This document shows positions 1 to 5,865 of a DNA stretch of 23,088 nucleotides, in pieces (positions within the stretch are counted from its first letter, which is position 1; each line of letters starts with the position of its first letter). A model generated the notes under the pieces. It was not told the DNA's origin and did no database searches. It saw only the letters and a program-made list of their open reading frames with translations. The translations under genes and the position numbers were made by a program. The stretch is taken from positions 1 through 23,088 of the forward strand of contig CABSEJ010000031.1 of the NCBI GenBank assembly GCA_902476765.1, written 5' to 3'. Source of the stretch: an uncultured Blautia sp. (GTDB taxonomy: Bacteria > Bacillota > Clostridia > Lachnospirales > Lachnospiraceae).

Positions 1-56
1 GAATATCTCACCTCAGGGTCTCTTGTCAAACGACCCATTAAAATTACTTTATTCAT
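1..56 (-). CDS. ssb: Single-stranded DNA-binding protein, 5' end only
   Basis: Only the first 18 codons are in the window; the gene runs off the left edge. They read MNKVILMGRLTRDPEVRY, the typical beginning of bacterial SSB (OB-fold strand 1, GRLTRDPE). The ATG is preceded by GAGGTGAT at good spacing. It follows rpsF on the same strand, which is the conserved rpsF-ssb-rpsR order of Firmicutes, so it is very probably cotranscribed with rpsF. SSB coats single-stranded DNA during replication and repair. Confidence 0.9.
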   Translation of the reverse strand, partial: MNKVILMGRLTRDPEVRY

Positions 57-138
57 ATAATCACCTCATAAAACAATATCACAACATCATTACCAGAATC
101 AGTAATTTTAAATGGATTCTGATTTGCGGAATTTAGAA

Positions 139-426
139 TTAAGCTTCTTTTTTCACAACTAAATATCTTAACACGTTATCCATGATGCGGACATGACGCT
201 CAATCTCAGCCGGGCTTGTAGAATCAGACTCGAACTGGATAAAGTAGTAATATCCCTCACGCATTTTCTGGATTTCGTAAGCCAGTCTTTTCTTTCCCCA
301 TTCTTCAACTTCTGTGATGTTTCCGTTGTAACGGGTGATGTAGCCCTTTGCTTTTTCTACTACTGCGGCACGAGCTTCATCTTCAATCTTGGCATTCACG
401 ACTAATGCTAATTCGTATTTGTTCAT
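139..426 (-). CDS. rpsF: 30S ribosomal protein S6
   Basis: The product is 95 residues, the normal length for bacterial S6, beginning MNKYELALVV and containing the family signatures WGKKRLAYEIQK (about residues 41-52) and YYYFIQF. S6 binds S18 and sits on the platform of the small ribosomal subunit. The start at 426 is chosen because AGGAGG lies 8-10 bases upstream and the alignment with S6 begins there; the open frame extends further upstream, but only through the untranslated leader. ssb follows 82 bases downstream. The gene has its own promoter (538-566) and a structured leader, the usual place where S6-S18 exerts feedback control in many bacteria. Confidence 0.97.
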   Translation of the reverse strand: MNKYELALVVNAKIEDEARAAVVEKAKGYITRYNGNITEVEEWGKKRLAYEIQKMREGYYYFIQFESDSTSPAEIERHVRIMDNVLRYLVVKKEA

Positions 427-456
427 GCTTGTTGTACCTCCTTTTGGTCTTTTGGC

Positions 457-513
457 TCCCTGACCAGGCAGGGAACAAGGATAACGCCCGACGCAAAAGC
501 ACTCAGGCATCCT
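457..513 (-). promoter_or_regulatory. Structured rpsF leader, candidate S6-S18 autoregulatory RNA
   Basis: The roughly 105-base leader between the predicted start of transcription (about 531) and the rpsF ATG contains two consecutive hairpins. The first (478-513) has an AGGAT/ATCCT base stem followed, after a small internal loop, by GCCTGA/TCGGGC around an 11-base loop. The second (457-474) is TCCCTG/CAGGGA around a 6-base loop and is followed by the ribosome binding site. Leaders bound by S6-S18 are known upstream of rpsF in many bacteria. That this one belongs to the family is inferred from position and structure only. Confidence 0.45.
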
Positions 514-537
514 GAAAATAATATATCACGATTGCTT

Positions 538-566
538 ATTTTACCACATGGCCCGGAGATATTCAA
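538..566 (-). promoter_or_regulatory. Sigma-A promoter for rpsF-ssb
   Basis: TTGAAT (561-566), a 17-base spacer and TAAAAT (538-543), with a TGn extended -10 just upstream of the -10 hexamer. The -35 box overlaps the stop codon of the upstream DUF951 gene, so rpsF can be transcribed independently of that gene. Confidence 0.7.
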
Positions 567-751
567 GCCTTTTTTTTCAAATCCCTGGCACTTTTTTCCA
601 CGGCTTTTCTGGCCATCATAATCTGATGCCCGCAGCCTAAGCATTTCAGCCGGAAATCAGCTCCCACCCGCAGAATTTCCCATTCATGGCTTCCGCAGGG
701 ATGTTGTTTTTTTAATTTTACAATGTCTCCCACTTCATAGTTATAATTCAT
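563..751 (-). CDS. DUF951 family small zinc-binding-like protein (YyzM-like)
   Basis: A 62-residue basic protein. It reads VGDIVKLKKQHPCGSHEWEI near the start, then CLGCGH at residues 37-42 and a lysine-rich tail. The K-K-x-H-P-C-G and C-x-x-C-G-H elements are characteristic of DUF951, a small family widespread in Firmicutes and often near rpsF or ychF. Cys19, Cys37, Cys40 and neighbouring histidines could bind a metal, but no function is established. The gene starts 15 bases after the sirtuin stop and is probably cotranscribed with it. Confidence 0.88.
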   Translation of the reverse strand: MNYNYEVGDIVKLKKQHPCGSHEWEILRVGADFRLKCLGCGHQIMMARKAVEKSARDLKKKA

Positions 752-766
752 ACTTCGTTTCCTCTG

Positions 767-1498
767 TTACCCTTTTACTTGAATTTCCCCAAACACCTGT
801 CCGATGGGCTGGTTTATCACCAGCTCTGCAATTCTGTCTCTGGGGGTTTTATCTTTATTTATCACAACAAGATGTTCTCCCCGGAAATAATCCAGAAGGG
901 AGGCGGCAGGATACACGGATAAAGAGGTTCCCCCTATAATAAGTGTCTGAGCCTTGGAAATAGCTTCCACAGATTCCTGCAGCACTTGAGAGTCCAGCGC
1001 CTCCTCGTACAGTACTACATCCGGCTTTATGATGTCTCCGCATTTTTCACATCTTGGCACTCCCTGGCTGCTTTTCATGTAGTCAAATCCATAGAAGGCC
1101 CCACATTTCATACAGTGGTTCCGGTGTACGCTGCCGTGGAGTTCTAACACACGGCGACTTCCCGCCATCTGGTGAAGATTGTCAATATTCTGAGTAATTA
1201 CTGCCTTCAGCTTTCCCCATTGTTCCAACTGTGCCAGCTTTTTATGGGCCTCATTAGGCTTAGCCGTATCGCAGAGCATTTTTGCCCGGTAAAATCGGTA
1301 GAATTCCTCCGGCTTTCTTATGAAAAAGCTGTGGCTTAGAATAGTTTCCGGCGGATAATCCCATTGCTGGTGGTAGAGCCCGTCCACACTTCGAAAGTCT
1401 GGAATTCCGCTTTCCGTGGAAACTCCCGCCCCTCCGAAGAAAACCACATTGCTGCTTTCCTCCAGTATTTCCTGCAGTCTTCTGATTTCATCTGTCAT
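767..1498 (-). CDS. cobB: NAD-dependent protein deacylase of the SIR2 family
   Basis: This 243-residue protein has the full sirtuin motif set. GGAGVSTESGIPDFRS (22-37) is the NAD-binding element, TQNIDNLH (102-109) is the NAD/substrate site, His121 in LHGS is the general base, Cys129/Cys132 and Cys150/Cys153 form the structural zinc site, and GTSLSVYPA (190-198) closes the Rossmann fold. Sirtuins remove acyl groups from lysine using NAD, giving nicotinamide and O-acyl-ADP-ribose, in the cytoplasm. The start is supported by GGAGG 9 bases upstream. It lies 33 bases after the sortase gene and 15 bases before the DUF951 gene, on the same strand. Acyl specificity cannot be told from sequence. The symbol is by family only. 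Confidence 0.95.
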   Translation of the reverse strand: MTDEIRRLQEILEESSNVVFFGGAGVSTESGIPDFRSVDGLYHQQWDYPPETILSHSFFIRKPEEFYRFYRAKMLCDTAKPNEAHKKLAQLEQWGKLKAVITQNIDNLHQMAGSRRVLELHGSVHRNHCMKCGAFYGFDYMKSSQGVPRCEKCGDIIKPDVVLYEEALDSQVLQESVEAISKAQTLIIGGTSLSVYPAASLLDYFRGEHLVVINKDKTPRDRIAELVINQPIGQVFGEIQVKG

Positions 1499-1531
1499 TT
1501 CATACAGCCTCCTTCTCCATAAAGCTACTGT

Positions 1532-2323
1532 CTAATAAGCGCCCTCCATCCTGGCCTGAACCACAAAGCGGGTAGCGTCATTTCCCGTACAGGTAGAAAG
1601 TGTGATAATCTTATCTTCCTGATTGACCCCCACACTAAAGTCCACCAGAGACTGGGATTTCTTATTTTCCAAATACTTCCCAAAGGCTTCGTCATGAGCG
1701 GAAAACAAAGTATAAGTTTCTCCCGCAGCATCTACCACATGGCTGGAAAAGATTTCATAGCGGTAATTCTCCTGGGTGCATACCCAGATATATTTTCCCG
1801 GTATAGATTCCTGGCTTTGGAAGTATTTTCGCAGTTGACCGAACATGGAGCCGTTTTTCATATTGTGCCCATATATAATAGTATTGCAGTCCTGAAAATC
1901 ACTGCTGTTGGTAAACTCTACAAAAATCGCTCCTGCCGCATTGGCAGTCTTCTCAAAGGTATGTTTCAGATAGTAGGAATTATCTGTTCCCTTTACAATG
2001 GGATAACTGATTTCCGTACCTTCGATTTGAAGCCACCCTATAAGGTCAGAGTTGATAGCCTGAAGGGCAGCCCAGTCCACAGATGGGGCCTGAGGCGTCT
2101 CCGGCTGGGCCGCCTCCCCTTTCAAAGCCTGTTCCTCTCCCTCCTGGGTTTCCGGCTCCTGCACATATTCCCGGATGCGGTCATACTCCTCTGTTCCTGC
2201 CCTGTATTCCAGAAAAATCCGGGCAAGCTGTACTGCGGAAAACACAAACACACAGAGGGCTGCTGCCATGATAATATAGCGAATAATATCTCCCGCTGTT
2301 CTTTTTCTCTTTTTACTGCTCAT
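1532..2323 (-). CDS. srtB: Class B sortase
   Basis: A 263-residue membrane-anchored cysteine transpeptidase. Residues 1-12 are basic, 13-38 form the single N-terminal membrane segment, 55-80 are an acidic linker, and the rest is the sortase barrel. The catalytic triad is visible: His153 in YGHNM, Cys245 in LSTC and Arg252 after it. The order and the long helix-containing region between His and Cys fit class B. Sortases cut a C-terminal sorting signal and attach the protein to peptidoglycan on the outer face of the membrane. No sorting-signal protein is encoded in the window, so its substrate is unknown. It starts 37 bases after the zinc-ribbon membrane protein gene and is probably in the same transcript. 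Confidence 0.93.
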   Translation of the reverse strand: MSSKKRKRTAGDIIRYIIMAAALCVFVFSAVQLARIFLEYRAGTEEYDRIREYVQEPETQEGEEQALKGEAAQPETPQAPSVDWAALQAINSDLIGWLQIEGTEISYPIVKGTDNSYYLKHTFEKTANAAGAIFVEFTNSSDFQDCNTIIYGHNMKNGSMFGQLRKYFQSQESIPGKYIWVCTQENYRYEIFSSHVVDAAGETYTLFSAHDEAFGKYLENKKSQSLVDFSVGVNQEDKIITLSTCTGNDATRFVVQARMEGAY

Positions 2324-2360
2324 TTTCTGCTCCTGAATCTCTTTGTTAAGTCATTGTCTT

Positions 2361-3584
2361 TTACATATTGGAATAAAAACTTAAATAGTCTTCCGATATA
2401 ATCCCCTGGCTGGGCACAAGTTCTACCGTAAGTTCTTCCGTTTCTACAACCGTCCCCTCCGGCAGCACCACATTTTTATACAGAGAACAATATTCCGGAT
2501 ATTCCTCTGTAGGATTAGCTTCCATCATAACCGAAAAAGAGGGGGCATATTCTTCTCCATCCTGAGCGGGAGTATGATAAAACACTATTCCGTACTCTCC
2601 ATCCGTCTTGGCCTTTATATCATAAGTTCCTGCCGGAAAGTCTTTCCCTGCGGTCAGGGTTCCGGTTACCTCTACAGTTTCCGTCAAAGGATTGGTTATC
2701 CTGGCCTGCAGTTCCTGGGTCTGCGCATTTTCTGATACAAGGTTAACCGGATTCATACCATCCACGCAAATCAATGCCCCGGCAAAAAGCTTTACGCCCT
2801 CTGCAGCGTTTACTTCTCCCATATCCTCTTCTTCGCCAAACCTTACGATATCTGTAATAAAGTTGGCAGCATCATGAACTTCAAAACTGCTGCCCCGGGA
2901 GCCGGAAACTCTGTATTCCCCTTCCGGTATATCCACCCCCACCTGATACATACCGGGTTCCATCTGCTGGCTCCAGTATTCTCCTGTCTCTTTTAAAGTA
3001 TCCTTGGCATTTCCATAAGGGTCATAGACATAATTTTCTAAATCTTCCCCGAAATCGTAATCAAAATCAAAGTCATAGTCATCAAAGTTTTCCAGATATT
3101 CCATTTGCTGCTGAAAACTTTTTTCTGAATTGTGCTTTATCACTCCTACTGCAATTAAAAACACAAGAAGAAAAATCAGTACCAAAACAATAAACACGGT
3201 CGTGCCCTTTTTCTGTCCGAAGTTCTGATAGCCGGTACGGCCGGTATAAAACTGTGTTGGTGTGTAATTCTCTACTTTCCTCTTGCTTCCTCCCATACTC
3301 TGTCTGGGCGGAACAGCAGACTTCTTCTGAGCGTTTCCGGTTCTTTTGGTCTTGTTTCCGGTATAGGGTATACCGGCCCCAAGTTGCCTGACCTGCTCCT
3401 TATATGTATTCTTCCTCTTTTCTTTATCATCAGTCTCATGAATATGGGTCAGCTTCTCCCCGTCACAGGGACTTTTATTTAAGATATCCTGATACATTTC
3501 ATCTGATTTGCGGTTATCTAATCCACACTCGGTGCAAATTCCCCCACTTAATCTGCCGCCGCATAATCTGCAATTTCTGCTCAT
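2361..3584 (-). CDS. Zinc-ribbon single-pass membrane protein with extracellular beta-rich repeats
   Basis: A 407-residue protein of unknown function. Residues 5-20 hold a CxxC...CxxC zinc ribbon (Cys5, Cys8, Cys17, Cys20). A basic linker follows, then one hydrophobic segment at about 128-148, an Asp/Tyr/Phe-rich acidic stretch (163-190), and a C-terminal part with two related units starting around YQVGVDIPEGEYRV (213-226) and LTAGKDFPAGTYDI. Similar 'pattern G-x-D-(I/F)-P-x-G-x-Y' units occur in uncharacterised Firmicute surface proteins. The N-terminus should be cytoplasmic and the repeats outside. No LPxTG-type signal is present at the C-terminus. The start at 3584 is chosen because GGAGG lies 7 bases upstream and the zinc ribbon begins at once; upstream in-frame ATGs lack ribosome binding sites. 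The sortase gene follows. Confidence 0.8.
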   Translation of the reverse strand: MSRNCRLCGGRLSGGICTECGLDNRKSDEMYQDILNKSPCDGEKLTHIHETDDKEKRKNTYKEQVRQLGAGIPYTGNKTKRTGNAQKKSAVPPRQSMGGSKRKVENYTPTQFYTGRTGYQNFGQKKGTTVFIVLVLIFLLVFLIAVGVIKHNSEKSFQQQMEYLENFDDYDFDFDYDFGEDLENYVYDPYGNAKDTLKETGEYWSQQMEPGMYQVGVDIPEGEYRVSGSRGSSFEVHDAANFITDIVRFGEEEDMGEVNAAEGVKLFAGALICVDGMNPVNLVSENAQTQELQARITNPLTETVEVTGTLTAGKDFPAGTYDIKAKTDGEYGIVFYHTPAQDGEEYAPSFSVMMEANPTEEYPEYCSLYKNVVLPEGTVVETEELTVELVPSQGIISEDYLSFYSNM

Positions 3585-3617
3585 ATTTGCCCTCCTTCCG
3601 CTGATTTTCATATTCCC

Positions 3618-3645
3618 ATTGTACCATAAGTTTTCTAAAAACCAA
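3618..3645 (-). promoter_or_regulatory. Probable sigma-A promoter for the zinc-ribbon/sortase/sirtuin genes
   Basis: TACAAT (3618-3623) is a good -10 box. TTGGTT (3640-3645) at a 16-base spacing is a weaker -35. It lies just after the tRNA terminator and 34 bases upstream of the chosen ATG, which fits a separate transcription unit. Confidence 0.55.
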
Positions 3646-3667
3646 AACAGTTTGAGAAGGAAAAAAG

Positions 3668-3703
3668 AAAAAACAAAAGCCCCTGACTTTTTGGTCAAGA
3701 GCT
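3668..3703 (-). terminator. Rho-independent terminator of the tRNA-fMet gene
   Basis: On the minus strand a 10-bp stem (AGCTCTTGAC with GTCAGGGGCT, two G-T wobbles, 6-base loop) is followed directly by TTTTGTTTTTT. It begins 12 bases after the tRNA 3' end. Confidence 0.85.
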
Positions 3704-3714
3704 GTTCTCATGAG

Positions 3715-3788
3715 TAGCGGGGGCAGGATTTGAACCTGCGACCTTCGGGTTATGAGCCCGACGAGCTTCCAGACTGCTCCACCCCGCG
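3715..3788 (-). tRNA. Initiator tRNA-fMet (CAT)
   Basis: The 74-base cloverleaf is complete: acceptor 5' CGCGGGG with 3' CCCCGCT, D arm GAGC/GCTC, anticodon arm TCGGG-CTCATAA-CCCGA, and T arm GCAGG-TTCAAAT-CCTGC. The anticodon is CAT. The unpaired 1-72 position (C1/T72) and three G-C pairs at the base of the anticodon loop are the hallmarks of an initiator tRNA, used only to start translation after formylation. CCA is not encoded; the sequence after A73 is CTCA. It has its own promoter and terminator. Confidence 0.96.
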
Positions 3789-3806
3789 CCGCTTATTTAT
3801 AAAACA

Positions 3807-3835
3807 AGTATAGTCCTATGAACCTTCTTTGTCAA
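3807..3835 (-). promoter_or_regulatory. Strong sigma-A promoter for tRNA-fMet
   Basis: TTGACA (3830-3835), a 17-base spacer and TATACT (3807-3812), ending 18 bases upstream of the mature tRNA 5' end. Perfect -35 and near-perfect -10, as expected for a stable RNA gene. Confidence 0.92.
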
Positions 3836-3900
3836 GCACCCCCTCATTTTTTTCTCTCTTGTTTTCCTTGTCCCCGCCTGCAATCTATGCTATCCTTGAC

Positions 3901-3948
3901 CTAGTGTACTGATACGTTCACATGAAAATGAACGTGCCAGCACACTAG
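3901..3948. repeat. 20-bp-stem hairpin in the gene-free region
   Basis: An inverted repeat with a 20-bp stem (only two A/C mismatches and one wobble) and an 8-base loop CATGAAAA. The stem starts and ends with CTAG. No T-run follows on either strand, so it does not look like a standard terminator. It lies between the tRNA promoter and the MITE-like element. Function unknown; it may be another small dispersed repeat. Confidence 0.6.
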
Positions 3949-3967
3949 TACAGCAAATCAAATTACC

Positions 3968-4100
3968 GTAACAGTTCAGCCTTGCTGAACCGTTACAGTC
4001 AAAATCCATGCAAAATCGCCTACGGCGATGGGATTTTGACTCCTGAATCATGTTCTTACGGTCAGCGCAGCAAGTGCGCAGACCTAGGCTGAACTGTTAC
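3968..4100. mobile_element. MITE-like non-autonomous element, 133 bp, with TIRs and target duplication
   Basis: The element starts GTAACAGTTCAGCC (3968-3981) and ends with the exact reverse complement (4087-4100), a 14-bp perfect terminal inverted repeat. It is flanked by the 8-bp direct repeat AAATTACC (3960-3967 and 4101-4108), as expected for a target-site duplication. It has no coding capacity. Inside are further hairpins: a subterminal one (3969-3995), a long one closed by AGTCAAAATC/GATTTTGACT (3997-4041) and GGTC-GCGCA/TGCGC-GACC (4060-4084). Ends beginning GTAA with 8-bp duplications are typical of IS66-family elements, so an IS66-like transposase may move it; that assignment is inference. 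The insertion lies 54 bases upstream of the next ATG. Confidence 0.75.
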
Positions 4101-4154
4101 AAATTACCACATTGGCTTGTCAAAAAAGACATATCCAAAAGGAGCTGACATGCT

Positions 4155-4820
4155 ATGACACAAGAAAAACAAATCTCTGAAACTCATGTTCTGGGACTGC
4201 TTCTGGCTCTTATCGGAGGTTTCCTGGACGCTCACACCTACATATGCAGAGGCGGGGTTTTCGCTAATGCGCAGACCGGAAACATCGTCCTTCTGGGGCT
4301 GCGCCTCACCTCCGGAGACTGGGTGGGAGCTTTTTACTATCTTATGCCTATCTTTGCCTTTGTTCTTGGCATCCTAATCTGTGAAGCCATTCAGACACGC
4401 TATAAATGGGCCTCTGTCATTCACTGGAGGCAAATTATTGTCTGTATTGAAATATTATTCCTAATAACAGCCGGTTTTATTCCCATGGGAAGACTGGACA
4501 CTCCAGTAAACATTATGGTTTCTTTTGTCTGTGCCCTACAAGTAGAGGCTTTCCGCAAAATGAACGGAAATTCTTACGCTACCACCATGTGTACAGGAAA
4601 TTTAAGAAGCGCTACGGAAAATTTATATCTCTATAAGAAAACCGGAAAGAAAGAACATCTGAAAAACAGCCTGCAATACTATAATGTGATTTTATTTTTT
4701 ATACTGGGAGCTGCAGCCGGAGGCTTTCTTTCCTCTCTGCTGGGTTCCAAAGCCATCTGGGTCAGCTGCCTGGGGCTTTTCACAGTATTTCTGGCTATGA
4801 TAAAAAGGAGGGCTTTATGA
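4155..4820 (+). CDS. YoaK/DUF1275 family membrane protein
   Basis: A 221-residue hydrophobic protein with about six membrane segments. The N-terminal signature GGFLDAHTYICRGGVFANAQ followed by TGNIVLLG (about residues 21-48) is diagnostic of DUF1275, annotated as YoaK-like. The second half contains MNGNSYATTMCTGNLRSA, a repeat-like echo of the TGN motif that is normal for the family. Members are thought to be transporters, but no substrate is known. GGAG lies 10 bases before the ATG. The stop overlaps the AraC gene start by 4 bases (ATGA), so the two are translationally coupled. Upstream DNA carries the MITE-like insertion, and no clear promoter remains visible there. Confidence 0.9.
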   Translation: MTQEKQISETHVLGLLLALIGGFLDAHTYICRGGVFANAQTGNIVLLGLRLTSGDWVGAFYYLMPIFAFVLGILICEAIQTRYKWASVIHWRQIIVCIEILFLITAGFIPMGRLDTPVNIMVSFVCALQVEAFRKMNGNSYATTMCTGNLRSATENLYLYKKTGKKEHLKNSLQYYNVILFFILGAAAGGFLSSLLGSKAIWVSCLGLFTVFLAMIKRRAL

Positions 4821-5734
4821 ATCCTACTGTCTCCAGATTTAAAGAAGAAGGCCATGGCACCCTGAATTTTCCCTGCGGATTGTATGAGGTTTTTGAAGAC
4901 AATATCTGGGAAGGTGTCAAGCATCACTGGCATGAAGAAATAGAAATCCTTTATTTTATGGAAGGGAATTTTACTTTAAGTATTAACATGGAAAATTTTC
5001 ATATTACTGATGAATGCTTCTTTTTTGTAAACCCCGGGGAGCTGCATGCCATTGACATCTGCTCCCATGTAACGGAATCTGCCGTGCTGTTTCATCCCAG
5101 AATTCTCAGCTTTGAATATTACGACCTGGCCCAGACCGGCCTTTTGCAGCCCCTTCTAAAAGGAGAAATCCAACTGCCCCGGCTTCTGGATTTTTCTCAT
5201 CCCGCATTCTACCGGATAAAAAAGGAATATCTGGACATTGTCAATGTTTTTCATCAGACAGGAGTCTTTGATACCAGTCAGCACCAGACCACAACAGAGG
5301 AACTTTCTTCACAGATTTTCATCCGGGCTTCTCTCTTAAAAATACTGGGAACTCTTTCCGCTTTTTCTCTGCTTACGGAACCTCAGAAAACAGGAGACTA
5401 TCGGGTGGGCGTTATCAAGTCCTCGCTGGAGCTCATAAGAAAACATCATCAGGAAAAGCTTTACATACGGGACTTAGCGGAAAATGTAAATATGAACGAA
5501 CAGTATTTCTGCCGCTTTTTTAAAAAGGCTCTGGGGAAATCTCCGGTATCCTACCTAAATGAATACCGAATCAAACAGGCTGTTGAGCTTCTTCAGACCA
5601 CAGACCTGCCTGTGATGGATGTCTGCCTGGACTGCGGTTTTAACAATCTGGGAAATTTCCTCAGAGAATTTAAAAAAGATACTGGCCTGACTCCACTGCA
5701 ATACAGGAAGCGATATTCCACCAAAAAGTCATAA
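4817..5734 (+). CDS. AraC family transcriptional regulator with cupin sensor domain
   Basis: This 305-residue protein has an N-terminal cupin (about 10-150). It contains the metal/sugar-pocket pattern HHWHEEIEILY (36-46) and VNPGELHAI, and ends in a C-terminal AraC-type double helix-turn-helix (about 200-303) containing YIRDLAENVNMNEQYFCRFF and the second-helix signature CGFNNLGNFLREFKKDTGLT. Such proteins usually sense a sugar and activate nearby catabolic genes. It is coupled to the DUF1275 gene upstream and lies 131 bases before the GH13 alpha-glucosidase gene, its most likely target. The ligand is unknown. Confidence 0.93.
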   Translation: MNPTVSRFKEEGHGTLNFPCGLYEVFEDNIWEGVKHHWHEEIEILYFMEGNFTLSINMENFHITDECFFFVNPGELHAIDICSHVTESAVLFHPRILSFEYYDLAQTGLLQPLLKGEIQLPRLLDFSHPAFYRIKKEYLDIVNVFHQTGVFDTSQHQTTTEELSSQIFIRASLLKILGTLSAFSLLTEPQKTGDYRVGVIKSSLELIRKHHQEKLYIRDLAENVNMNEQYFCRFFKKALGKSPVSYLNEYRIKQAVELLQTTDLPVMDVCLDCGFNNLGNFLREFKKDTGLTPLQYRKRYSTKKS

Positions 5735-5761
5735 TATCGTAGTTTTTAATCAAATATGTAT

Positions 5762-5790
5762 TAGACTTCGCCGTCTTTGTCCATTATAAT
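5762..5790 (+). promoter_or_regulatory. Promoter for the GH13 glucosidase gene
   Basis: TATAAT (5785-5790) is a consensus -10. TAGACT (5762-5767) at exactly 17 bases is a poor -35, as is common for activator-dependent promoters. A short imperfect hairpin (GGTTT/AAACC core, about 5806-5826) lies in the leader before the GGAGG ribosome binding site. Confidence 0.6.
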
Positions 5791-5865
5791 ATGGATTCAG
5801 AAACGGCGGTTTGCTTTAAACCACCTGAAAAAGACAATACATTAATATTATGGAGGATTTGATTT

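Noticed and set aside
427..510. A 28-codon N-terminal extension of rpsF
   Set aside because: It covers the structured leader, has no ribosome binding site, and S6 proteins begin at MNKYEL.
3585..3698. A 38-codon N-terminal extension of the zinc-ribbon protein with a hydrophobic start
   Set aside because: It would run through the promoter and the tRNA terminator; the ATG at 3584 has a strong ribosome binding site and begins directly with the zinc ribbon.
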